From the NCBI GenBank assembly GCA_023614405.1, contig JAJUPC010000235.1:434001-498000 (forward strand): a stretch of 64,000 bases of DNA, in the 5' to 3' direction. The notes beneath the pieces are model-generated. The model worked only from the letters and a program-made list of their open reading frames with translations, had not been told where the DNA came from and did no database searches. Source of the stretch: Avena insularis (taxonomy: Eukaryota; Streptophyta; Magnoliopsida; Poales; Poaceae). The translations under genes and the position numbers were made by a program. Positions within the stretch are counted from its first letter, which is position 1. Every line of letters begins with the position of its first letter. Shown here in pieces: positions 27,900 through 39,098 of this stretch.

Positions 27900-30800
27900 A
27901 CACACATACAATGACACTGGTGGATCCATGTGTGGTTTGTGGAAAGAACAGACATGCAATGACACTGGTGGATCCATGTATGGTTTGTGAGAAGAACACA
28001 CATGCAATGACAATGGGTGTGGTTCATGAAAAGAACAAACATCCAGTGACACTGGTGGATCCATATGTGGTTTGTGAGAAGAATGGACATGCAATGACTC
28101 TAGATGCGGTTCATGAAAAGAACAGACATGCAATGATGAGAAGAACATACATGTAATGACTCTGGATGTGGTTCATGAAAAGAACACACATCCAATGACA
28201 CTGGTGGATCCATACGTGGTTTGTGGAAAGAATAGACATGTAATGACTCTAGCTATGGTTCATGAAAAGAACAGACATGCAATGACACTGGTGGATCCAT
28301 GTGTGGTTTGTGGGAAGAACATACATGCAATGACTCTAGCTGTGGTTCATGAAAAGAACACACATCCAATGACACTGGTGGATCCATGTGTGGTTTGTGG
28401 AAAGAACAGACATGCAATGACTCTAGCTGTGGTTCATGAAAAGAACAGACATGCAATGACACAGGTGGATCCATGTGTGGCTTGTGGTAAGAACAAACAT
28501 GCAATGACTCTGGCTGTGGTTCATGAAAAGAAAACACATGCTATTACACTGGGTGTGGTTCATGAAAAGAACATACATGCAATGACACTGGTGGATCCAT
28601 GTGTGGTTTGTGGAAAGAACTGACATGCAATGACTCTAGCTATGGTTAATGAAAAGAGCAGACTTGCAATGACACTAGTGGATCCATGTGTGGTTTGTGA
28701 GAAGAAGACACATGCGATGACAATGGGTGTGGTTCATGAAAACAACACACATCAAATGACACTGGTGGATCCTTATGTGGTTTGTGAAAAGAACATACAT
28801 GCAATGACTATAGTTGTGGTTCATGAAAAGAACATACATGCAATGACACTGGTGGATCCATGTGTGGTTTGTGAGAAGAACACACATGCAATGACTCTGG
28901 TTGTGGTTCATGAAAAGAAAACACATCCAATGACACTGGTGTATCCTTATGTGGTTTGTGAAAAGAACACATATGCAATGACTCTAGCTGTGGTTCATGA
29001 AAAGAACACACATCCAATGACGCGAGTGGATCCATGTGTGGATTGTGGAAATAACAGACATGCAATGACACTGGTGTGGTTCATGAAAAGAATAGACATG
29101 CAATGACACTGGTGGATACATGTGTGGTTTGTGAGAAGAACATACATGCAATGGCACTGGGTGTGGTTCATGAAAAGAACACACATCAAATGACACTGGT
29201 GGATCCTTATGTGCTTGTGAAAAGAACACACATGCAATGACTCTAGCTGTGGTTTGTGAAAAGAATAGCCCTGCAATGACTCTAGTTGTGGTTTGTGAAA
29301 AGAAGACACATCCAGTGACACTGGTGGATCCATATGTGGTTTGTGGAAAGAACAGACATGCAATGACTCTACCTATGGTTTGTGAAAAGAATAGACATGC
29401 AATGACACTTCTGGATCCAAGTATGGTTTGTGAGAAGCACACACATGCAATGACTGTAGCTGTGGTTCATCAAAAGAAAACACATCCAATGACACTGGTA
29501 TCCTTATGTGGTTTGTGAAAAGAACACACATGCAATGACTCTGGGTGTGGTTCATGAAAAGAACACACATGCAATGACACTGCTGTATCCTTATGTGGAT
29601 TGTGAGAAGAACACAGATGTAATGACTCTAGCTGTGGTTCAAGAAAAGAACAAACATACAATGACACTGGTGGATCCATATGTGGTTTGTGAAAAGAACA
29701 CACATGCAAGGAAACTAGGTGTGGTTCATGAAAAGAACACACATCCAGTGACACTGGTGGATCCATATGTTGTTTGTGAGAAGAATAGCCATGCAAGGAC
29801 TCTAGCTGTGGTTCATGAAAAGAACAGACATACAATGGCACTGGTGGATCCATGTGTGGTTTGTGAGAAGAATAGATATGCAATGACTCTGGCTGTGGTT
29901 CATGAAAATAAAACACATGCAATGACACTGGGTGTGGTTCATGACAATAACACACATACAATGACACTGGTGGATCCTTATGTGGTTTGTGAAAAAGAAA
30001 ACACATGCAATGACTCTAGCTGTAGTTTGTGAAAAGAACACACATCCAATGACACTGGTGGATCCATATGTGGTTTGTGGAAAGAACAGGCATGCAATGA
30101 CTCTAACTGTGGTTCATGAAAAGAACACACATGCAATCACACTTGTGGATCCATGTGTGGTTTGTGAGAAGAACACACATGCAACGACTCTGGTTGTGGT
30201 TCATGAAAAGAAAACACATCCAATGACACTTTTGTATCCATATGTGGTTTGTGAAAAGAACACACATGCAATGACTCTGGGTGTGGTTCATGAAAAGAAC
30301 ACACATCCAATGACACTGGTGGATCCATGTGTGGTTTTGTGGAAATAACAGACATGCAATGACACTGGTGTGGTTCATGAAAAAAGACACATCCAGTGAC
30401 ACTGGTGGATCCATGTGTGGTTTATGGAAAGAACAGACATGCAATGACACTGGTGTGGTTCATGAAAAGAACACACATGCAATGATACTGGTGGATCCAT
30501 ATGTGGTTTGAGGAAAGAACAGACATGCAATGACACTGGTGGATCCATGTGTGGTTTGTGAGAACACACATGCAATGACAATGGGTGTGGTTCATGAAAA
30601 GAACACACATCCAGTGACACTGGTGGATCCATATACTATTGGTGAGAAGAATGGACATGCAATGAATCTGGGTGTGGGTCATGAAAAGAACACACATCCA
30701 ATGACACTAGTGGATCCATGTGTGGTTTTGTGGAAATAACAGACATGCAATGACACTGGTGTGGTTCATGAAAAAAACACACATCCAGTGACACTGGTGG

Positions 30801-32740
30801 ATCCATGTGTGGTTTATGGAAAGAACAGACATGCAATGACACTGGTGTGGTTCATGAAAAGAACACACATGCAATGATACTGGTGGATCTATATGTGGTT
30901 TGAGGAAATAACAGACATGCAATGACACTGGTGGATCCATGTGTGGTTTGTGAGAAGAACACACATGCAATGACAATCGGTGTGGTTCAGGAAAAGAACA
31001 CACATCCAGTGACACTGGTGGATCCATATACTCTTTGTGAGAAGAATGGACATGCAATGACTCTGGGTGTGGGTCATGAAAAGAACACACATCCAATGAC
31101 ACTGGTGTATCCTTATGTGGTTTGTGAGAAGAACGGACATGCAATGACTCTAGCTGTGGTTCATGAAAAGAACAGACATGCAATGATGAGAACAACAGAC
31201 ATGTAATGACTCTGGATGTGGTTCATGAAAAGAACACACATCCAATGACACTGGTGGATCCATATGTGGTTTGTGGAAAGAACAAACATGTAATGACTCT
31301 AGCTATGGTTCATGAAAAGAGTAGACATGCAATGACACTGGTGGATCCATGTGTGGTTTGTGGGAAGAACATACATGCAATGACTCTAGCTGTGGTTCAT
31401 GAATAGAACACACATCCAATAACACTAGTGGATCCATGTGTGGTTTGTGGAAAGAACAGACATGCAATTACTATAGCTATGGTTCATGAAAAGAACAGAC
31501 ATGCAATGACACAGGTGAATCCATGTGTGGTTTGTGGGAAGAACAGACATGCAATGACTCTGGCTGTGGTTCATGAAAAGAAAACACATGCAATTACACT
31601 GGGTGTGGTTCATGAAAAGAACACACATGCAATGACACTAGTGGATCCATGTGTGGTTTGTGGAAAGAACAGACATGCAATGACTCTAGCTATGGTTAAT
31701 GAAAAGAGCAGACTTGCAATGACACTAGTGGATCCATGTGTGGTTTGTGAGAAGAACACACATGCAATGACACTGGGTGTGGTTCATGAAAAGAACACAC
31801 ATCAAATGACACTGGTGGATCCTTATGTGGTTTGTGAAAAGAACACACATCCAATGACTCTAGCTATGGTTTGTGAAAAGAACACACATCAAGTGACACT
31901 GGTGGATCCATATGTGGTTTGTGAGAAGAACACACATGCAATGACTGTGGTTGTGGTTCATGAAAAGAAAACACATCCAATGACACTGGTGTATCCTTAT
32001 GTGGTTTGTGAAAAGAACACATATGCAATGACTCTGCTTATGGTTCATGAAAAGAACACACATCCAATGACACTGGTGGATCCATGTGTGGTTTGTGGAA
32101 ATAACAGACATGCAATGACACTGGTGTGGTTCATGAAAAGAACACACATCCAATGACACTGGTGGATCCATGTGTGGTTTGTGAGAAGAACACACATGCA
32201 ATGACATTAGGTGTGGTTCATGAAAAGAACACACATCAAATGACACTGGTGGATCCTTATGTGGTTTGTGAAAAGAACACACATGCAATGACTCTAGCTA
32301 TGGTTTGTGAAAAGAATAGACATGCAATGACTCTAGTTGTGGTTTGTGAAAAGAACACACATCCAGTGACACTAGTGGATCCATATGTGGTTTGTGGAAA
32401 GAACATACATGCAATGACTCTAGCTGTGGTTTGTGAAAAGAACAGACATGCAATGACACTACTGGATCCAAGTATGGTTTGTGAGAAGCACACACATGCA
32501 ATGACTCTGGCTGCGGTTCATGAAAAGAAAACACATCCAATGACACTGGTATACTTATGTGGTTTGTGAAAAGAACACACATGCAATGACTCTGGGTGTG
32601 GTTCATGAAAAGAACACACATGCAATGACACTTCTGTATCCTTATGTGGATTGTGAGAAGAACACACATGTAATGACTCTAGCTGTGGTTCATGAAATGA
32701 ACACACATAAAATGACAATGGTGGATCCATGTGTGGTTTG
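27900..32740 (+). repeat. Higher-order duplication in Sat1, about 3.05-kb offset
   Basis: About 27,900-29,680 matches about 30,900-32,740. The unusual junction GCAATGATGAGAA, where a monomer is shortened, lies at 28,131 and 31,181. GGATCCAAGTATGG lies near 29,412 and 32,464. The pair of TGCTGTATCC / TTCTGTATCC monomers near 29,580 and 32,633 also matches. The two blocks are separated by about 1.2 kb of other Sat1 units, including the 393-bp doublet at 30,355-31,120. Confidence 0.75.
30355..31120 (+). repeat. Short tandem duplication in Sat1, about 393-bp offset
   Basis: About 30,355-30,740 is repeated at about 30,748-31,120. Both copies contain GTGGTTCATGAAAAAA followed by ACACATCCAGTG, the TTTATGGAAAGAACAGAC variant, the GTTTGAGGAAA stop-containing variant near 30,508 and 30,900, and the unusual CCATATACT segment near 30,630 and 31,026. 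Confidence 0.75.
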
Positions 32741-32884
32741 TGAAAAGAACAGACATGCAATGACTCTGGGTGTGGTTCATGAAAAGAATAGACATCCAAT
32801 GACACTGGGTGTGGTTCATGAAAAGAACACACATCCAATGACACCGGGTGTGGTTAATGAAAAGAACACACATGCAATGGCATT

Positions 32885-35800
32885 GGTGGATTCATGTGTG
32901 GTTCATGAAACGAACACACATGCAATGATAATGGGTGTGGTTAATGAAAAGAGCAGACATGCAATGACACTGGTGGATCCATATGTGGTTTTTGAGAAGA
33001 ACACACATGCAATGACACTGGGTGTGGTTCATGAAAAGAACACACATCAAATGACACTGGTGGATCCATATCTGGTTTGTGGAAAGAACATACATGCAAC
33101 GACTCTAGTTGTGGTTCATGAAAAGAACAGACATGCAATGACTCTAGTTGTGGTTTGTGAAAAGAACACACATCCATTGACACTAGTGGATCCATATATG
33201 GTTTGTGGAAAGAATAGACATGCAATGACTCTGGCTGCGGTTTGTGAAAAGAACACACATGCAATGACACTGGTGGATCCATGTGTGTTTTGCGAAAAGA
33301 ACACACATGCAATAACTCTGGCTGTGGTTCTTGAAAAGAAAACCCATCCAATGACACTGATTTATCCTTATGTGGTTTGTGAAAAGAACACAAATGCAAT
33401 GACTCTGGGTGTGGTTCATGAAAAGAACACACATCCAATGACACGGGTGGATCCATGTGTGGTTTTGTTGAAATAACAGACATGGAATGACACTGGTGTG
33501 GTTCATGAAAAGAACACACATCCAATGACACTGGTGGATCCATGTGTGGTTTATGGAAAGAACAGACATGCAATGACACTGGTGTGGTTCATGAAAAGAA
33601 CACAAATGCAATGACACTGGTGGATCCATATGTGGTTTGTGGAAAGAACAGACATGCAATGACACTGGGTGTGGTAAATGAAAAGAACATACATGCAGTG
33701 ATACTGGGGGATCCATGTGTGGTCTGTGAGAAGAACACACATGCAATGACAGTAGGTGTGGTTCATGAAAAGAACACACATCCAATGACACTGGTGGATC
33801 CATATGTGGTTTGTGATAAAAACAGACATGCAATGACTCTAGCTGTGGTTCATGAAAAGAACAGACATGCAATGACACTAGTGGATCCATGTGTGGTTTG
33901 TGATAAGAACACACATGCAATGACACTGGGTGTGGTTCATGAAAAGAACACACATCAAATGACACTGGTGGATCCTTATGTGGTTTGTGAAAATAACACA
34001 GAGGCAATGACGCTAGCTGTGGTTCATGAAAAGAACACACATCCAATGACACTAGTGGATCCATATGTGGTTTGTGGGAAGAACAGACATGCAATGACTC
34101 TGGTTGTGGTTCATGAAAAGAAAACACATGCCATGACACTAGGTGTGGTTCATGAAAAGAACACACATGCAATGGCACTGGTGGATCCATGTGTGGTTCA
34201 TGAAACGAACACACATGCAATGACAATGGGTGTGGTTAATGAAAAGAGCAGACATGCAATGACACTGGTGGATCCATATGTGGTTTTTAAGAAGAACACA
34301 CATGCAATGACACTGGGTGTGGTTCATGAAAAGAACACACATCAAATGACACTGGTGGATCCATATCTGGGTTGTGGAAAGAACAGACATGCAATGACTC
34401 TAGTTGTTGTTCATGAAAAGAACATACATGCAATGACTCTAGTTGTGGTTTGTGAAAAGAACACACATCCATTGACACTAGTGGATCCATATATGGTTTG
34501 TGGAAAGAACAGACATGCAATGACTCTAGCTGTGGTTTGTGAAAAGAACACACATGCAATGACACTGGTGGATCCATGTGTGGTTTGCGAAAAGAACACA
34601 CATGCAATGACTCTGGCTGTGGTTCATGAAAAGAAAACCCATCCAATGACACTGATGTATCCTTATGTGGTTTGTGAAAAGAACACAAATGCAATGACTC
34701 TGGGTGTGGTTCATGAAAAGAACAAACATCCAATGACACGGGTGGATCCATGTGTGGTTTTGTTGAAATAACAGACATGGAATGACACTGGTGTGGTTCA
34801 TGAAAAGAACACACATCCACTGACACTGGTGGATCCATGTGTGGTTTGTGGAAAGACCAGACAAGCAATAACACTGGTGTGGTTCATGAAAAGAACACAC
34901 ATCTAATGACACTGGTGGATCCATATGTGGTTTGTGGAAAGAACAGACATGCAATGACACTGGGTGTGGTTAATGAAAAGAACATACATGCAATGATACT
35001 GGTGGATCCATGTGTGGTCTGTGAGAAGAACACACATGCAATGACACTTGGTGTGGTTCATAAAAAGAACACACATCCAATGACACTCGTGGATCCATAT
35101 ATGGTTTGTGATAAGAACAGACATGCAATGACACTAGCTGTGGGTCATGAAAAGAACAAACATGCAATAACACTAGTAGGTCCATGTGTGGTTTGTGAGA
35201 AGAACACACATGCAATGACACTGGGTGTGGTTCATGAAATGAACACACATCAAATTACATTGGTGGATCCTTATGTGGTTTGTGAAAAGAACACACATGC
35301 AATGACTCTTGCTGTGGTTCCTGAAAAGAACACACATCCAATGACACTGGTGGATCCATATGTGGTTTGTGGGAATAACAGACATGCAATGACTCTGGCT
35401 GTGGTTCATGAAAGGAAAACACATGCAATGGGTGTGGTTCATGAAAAGAACACACATGCAATGACACTGGTGGATCCATGTGTGGTGCATGAAAAGAACA
35501 CACATGCAATGACAATGGGTGTGGTTATTGAAAAGAGCAGACATGAAATGACACTAGTGGATCCATATGTGGTTTTTGAGAAGAACACACATGCAATGAC
35601 ACTGGGTGTGGTTCATGAAAAGAACACACATCAAATGACATTGGTGGATCCATATGTGGTTTGTGGAAAGAACAGAGATGCAATTACTCTAGTTGTGGTT
35701 CATGAAAAGAATAGACGTCGAATGACTCTAGCTGTGGTTTGTGAGAAGAACACACATCTAGTGACACTAGTGGATCTATATGTGGTTTGTGGAAAGAAAA

Positions 35801-36480
35801 GACATGCAATGACTCTAGCTGTGGTTCGTGAAAAGAACAGACATGCAATGACACTGGTGGATCCATGTGTGGTTTGTGAGAAGAACACACATGCAATGAC
35901 TCTGGTTGTGGTTCATGAAAAGAAAACACATCCAATGACACCGATGTATCCTTATGTGGTTTGTTAAAACAACACAAATGCAATGACTCTGGGTGTGGTT
36001 CATGAAAAGAACACACATCCAATGGCACTGGTGGATCCATGTGTGGTTTTGTTGAAATAACAGACATGCAATGACACTGTTGTGGTTCATGAAAAGAACA
36101 CACATCCAATGACACTGGTGGATCCATATGTGGTTTGTCGAAAGAACAGACATGAAATGACTCTGGCTGTGGTTTGTGAAAAGAACACACATCCATTGAC
36201 ACTAGTGGATCCATATGTGGTTTGTGGAAAGAACAGACATGCGATGACTCTAGCTGTGGTTTGTAAAAAGAAAAGACATGCAATGATACAGGTGGATCCA
36301 TGTGTGGTTTGTGAGAAGAACACACATGCAATGACTCTGGCTATGGTTCATCAAAAGAAAACACATCCAATGACACTGATATATCCTTATGTGGTGTTTG
36401 AAAAGAACACACATGCAATGACTCTTGGTGTTGTTCATGAAAAGAATACACATCCAATGACACTGGCGGATCCATGTGTG
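32885..36480 (+). repeat. Sat1 higher-order repeat, 1,295-1,297 bp, two full copies and a partial third
   Basis: About 32,885-34,180 is repeated at about 34,182-35,470 and, in part, from about 35,475 onward. Landmarks are GGTTCATGAAACGAACACAC at about 32,901 and 34,198 (variant near 35,486), the GTTTTTGAGAAG / GTTTTTAAGAAG variant near 32,989, 34,285 and 35,574, and the GGTTTTGTTGAAATAACA variant near 33,462, 34,760 and 36,042. This is the most regular higher-order repeat in the array. The third copy has lost part of its right half. Confidence 0.8.
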
Positions 36481-37206
36481 GTTTTGTTGAAATAACAGAC
36501 ATGCAATGACACTGGTGTGGTTCATGAAAAGAACACACATCTAATGAAACTCTTGGATCCACATGTGGTTTGTGGAAAGAACAGACATGCAATGACACTT
36601 GGTGTGGTTCATGAAAAGAACACACATCCAATGACACTTGTGGATCCTTATGTGGTTTGTGAAAAGAGCATACATGCAATGAGTCTAGGTGTGGTTCATG
36701 AAAAGAACACACATGCAATGAAACTGAGTGTGGTTCATGAAAAGAACACACATACAATGACACTGGGTGTGGTTAATGAAAAGAACAGACATGAAATGAC
36801 ACTGGAGGTTCCATGTGTGGTTTGTGAGAAGAACACATATGCAATGACACTAGGTGCGGTTCATGAAAAGAACACACATCCAGTGACACTTGTGGATCCA
36901 TATGTGGTTTGTTAGAAGAACATAATGCAATGACTCTAGGTGTGGGTCATGAAAAGAACACACATCCAATGACACTAGTGTATCCTTATGTGGTTTGTGA
37001 GAGGAACAGACATGCAATGACTCTAGCTATGGTTCATGAAAAAACAGACATGCAATGACACTAGTAGATCCATGTGTCGTTTGTGAGAAGAACAAACATA
37101 TAATGACTCTGGCTATGGTTCATGAAAAGAACACGCATCCAATGACACTGGTGGATCCATATGTGTTTTGTGGAAAGAATAGACATGCAATGACTCTAGC
37201 TGTGGT

Positions 37207-37330
37207 GAGAGTGACTAGCGCACGCGCACGCTGCGGGCCGCGAGAACGCGCGAGCAACCTGCCGTGGGTATCCGACACGTGTCGTCGCGGAATCATGCCG
37301 GGAAACTGGTGGCGCAGATGTCGCTGGTTT
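37207..37330. other. CpG-rich segment at the Sat1 boundary
   Basis: Directly after the last Sat1 monomer the sequence changes to GCGCACGCGCACGCTGCGGG and similar CpG-dense DNA for about 120 bp. It resembles a CpG-rich promoter-proximal stretch, but no coding frame or known element could be assigned. Confidence 0.5.
37273..37284. promoter_or_regulatory. 12-bp palindrome with an ACGTGTC core
   Basis: CGACACGTGTCG is a perfect palindrome. It contains ACGTGTC, the core of plant ABRE-type bZIP binding sites, on both strands. A chance match is possible in CpG-rich DNA, and no intact gene lies just downstream. Confidence 0.3.
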
Positions 37331-37578
37331 TTTCTCTTTTTCGGTTTTTCTCTTAACGGTTTTTTCTCTTTGTACACTGTTCTCCGCTCCACACGTTAAG
37401 TACACACTTTCTATCACTTCCGTTTTTAGTTTGTTTTCTTTTTCATTATCGTTTATTGTCACTCTTCTCTTTTCCATTTTTCGTTTATTTTTATTATCTT
37501 TTTTTTCTCTTTACGGGCAATGGAGATTTTATAGGGTGTAATGGGAGGCGTCTGGTTTGTACAACACAATGAACTGCC
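37325..37578. other. Pyrimidine-rich low-copy sequence
   Basis: Repeated TTTTTTCTCTTT-like tracts at about 37,328-37,515 make the plus strand strongly pyrimidine-rich. Plant core promoters and 5' leaders can look like this, but no transcript or gene is supported here. The last 60 bp lead into the 81-bp repeats. Confidence 0.4.
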
Positions 37579-37795
37579 TTTGAACAGATTACAGTAACGC
37601 AGTGCATTTGTATATTAAGAGCAGTACACAGATGATTTAGTGCAGCGGAATGTATTGAATTTGAACGGATTACAGTAACGCAATGCATTTACATATTAAG
37701 AGCAGTACAAACATGATTCAGTGCAGCGGAATATATTGACTTTGAACAGATTACAGTAACACAGTGCATTTGTATATTAAGAGCAGTACACAGAT
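37579..37795 (+). repeat. Three tandem 81-bp repeats
   Basis: Units start with TTTGAACAGATTACAGTAAC at 37,579, 37,660 (GAACGG variant) and 37,741, exactly 81 bp apart. The third is truncated after about 55 bp, where the next minisatellite begins. Each contains TGCATTTGTATATTAAGAGC followed by AGTACACAGATG. This resembles the Sat2 segment TGCAATTGTCGACATAAGGG followed by CAGTGCACGCAG, so the two may share ancestry. A related fragment, ATTATAAAGCAGTACACACG, lies near 38,930. Confidence 0.85.
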
Positions 37796-38876
37796 GTATT
37801 TCGGAGCGCCTTGTATTTCGGAGCACCTTATATTTCGGAGTGCCCTGTATTTTGGAGCGTCATATATTTCGAAGCTCCTTGTATTTCGAAGTGTGTGTTG
37901 CGGGCTCCGCCCGTGGGCACGGCGCCTTCGGCGCATCAAGCATTCATATAGATCTTGAAGCGCCGTGTATTTCGGAGTGCCTTGTATTTTGGAGTGTGTG
38001 TTGGCCGCTCCGCCCGTAGGCACGGCGCCTTCGGTGCATCAAACATTCATATAGATCTTGAAGTGCCATGTATTTCGGAGCGCCGTGTATTTCAGAGAGC
38101 CTTGTATTTCGGAGCGCCTTCTATTTCGAAGTGTGTGTTGCGGGCTCCGCCCGTGGCATGGCGCCTTCTACGCATCAAGCATTCATATAGATCTTGAAGC
38201 GCCTTGTATTTTGGAGCACCTTGTATTTCGGAGTGTGTGTTGTGGGCTCCGCCCGTGGCACGGCGCCTTCGGCACATCAAGCATTCATATAGATCTTGAA
38301 GCGCCTTGTATTTCGAAGCGCCGTGTATTTCATAGCGCCTTGTATTTCGGAGTGTGTGTTGCGGGCTCCGTGTAGGCCGCAGTGCCTTGTATTTTGACCC
38401 ATCAAGCATTCATATAGATCTTGAAGCGCCATGTATTTTGGAGCGCCTTGTATTTCAGAGCTCCTTCTATTTCGGAGTGTGTGTTGCAGGCTCTGCCCGT
38501 GGCACGGCGCCTTCGGCGCATCAAGCATTCATATAGATCTTGAAGCGCCGTGTATTTCGGAGCGCCTTGTATTTCGGAGCGCCTTCTATTTTGGAGTGTG
38601 TGTTGCGGGCTCCACCCATGGCATGGCGCCTTCGGTGCATCAACCATTCATATAAATATTGAAGCACCGTGTATTTCAGAGCACCTTGTATTTCGGAGCG
38701 CCTTGTATTTCGGAGCGTCTTCTATTCTGGTGTGTGTGTTGCGGGCTCTGCCCATGGCACGGCGCCTTCGGCGCATCAAGCATTCATATAGATCTTGAAG
38801 CGTCGTGTATTTCGGAGCGCCGTGTATTTAGGAACGCCTTGTATTTCGGAGTGTGTGTTGCGGGCTCCGCCCGTGG
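37796..38876 (+). repeat. GC-rich minisatellite, about nine units of about 110-130 bp
   Basis: Each unit has one to four copies of a 17-bp submotif (CTTGTATTTCGGAGCGC and variants), then GTGTGTGTTGCGGGCTCCGC, CCGTGGCACGGCGCCTTCGG, CGCATCAAGCATTCATATAG and ATCTTGAAGCGCC. The GCGGGCTCCG-type core recurs near 37,900, 38,010, 38,140, 38,247, 38,362, 38,487, 38,606, 38,731 and 38,858. Submotif number varies between units, so unit length is not constant. GCGCCTTCGGCGC inside each unit is a perfect 5-bp stem with a TTC loop. Frames of 60-106 codons occur on both strands but shift between units and look like repeat artefacts. Confidence 0.88.
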
Positions 38877-39098
38877 CAGTGTACGTAGGTTAATAGAGCA
38901 GTTTACCGGCTACCACATCTACAATTATAAAGCAGTACACACGTTCCTACAAAGCAATTTCTCATTCAATATATTTTAGCTTGGATGTTAACCGATGGAT
39001 ACGGCTAGCATAGGATGTTACAGCCTGATTCTTCCATGAATAGAAACAAACCCTTCTTCTTCTGTCTGGAGCAAAAGAAAACAATCTATTGAATAGCG
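38877..39098 (+). promoter_or_regulatory. Upstream region of the F-box locus
   Basis: A 222-bp AT-rich segment between the minisatellite and the F-box start codon. AATATATTTT at 38,968-38,977 could be a TATA-like element about 125 bp before the ATG. The first 70 bp contain GAGCAGTTTACC and AAGCAGTACACACG, which resemble the 81-bp repeat and Sat2. The promoter call rests on position and composition only. Confidence 0.3.

Larger units (their letters stand above)
18950..37206 (+). repeat. Satellite array Sat1, right part
   Basis: The same 39-bp and 48-bp monomers continue in the same orientation and with the same variant classes as in 1-12,946, so the two parts were one array before the 6-kb insertion. 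The GGTTTTGTGGAAATAACA-type frame-shifting variant recurs near 19,573, 21,643, 24,746, 27,848, 30,333, 30,725, 33,462, 34,760 and 36,482 (with G, A or T changes), without a fixed period. At an average of about 43 bp per monomer, the two parts would hold very roughly 700 monomers. Open frames reach 409 codons (33,542-34,771) and are interrupted irregularly. The array ends abruptly inside a monomer at GACTCTAGCTGTGGT, followed by CpG-rich unrelated DNA. Confidence 0.95.

Noticed and set aside
33183..34226. A 347-codon minus-strand frame of HVCSFHKPHMDPPVSL-type repeats with regular Cys and His, considered as a zinc-binding protein
   Set aside because: The Cys/His spacing does not match a known zinc-finger class that I can name, and the frame is the reverse complement of Sat1 with no other gene signal.
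1..37206. CRISPR-like array
   Set aside because: Repeats are contiguous with no unique spacers, and the context is plant satellite DNA.
37764..38979. Frames of 60-106 codons with YFGAPCISE-like repeats on both strands
   Set aside because: They track the minisatellite units, change frame between units and overlap on both strands.
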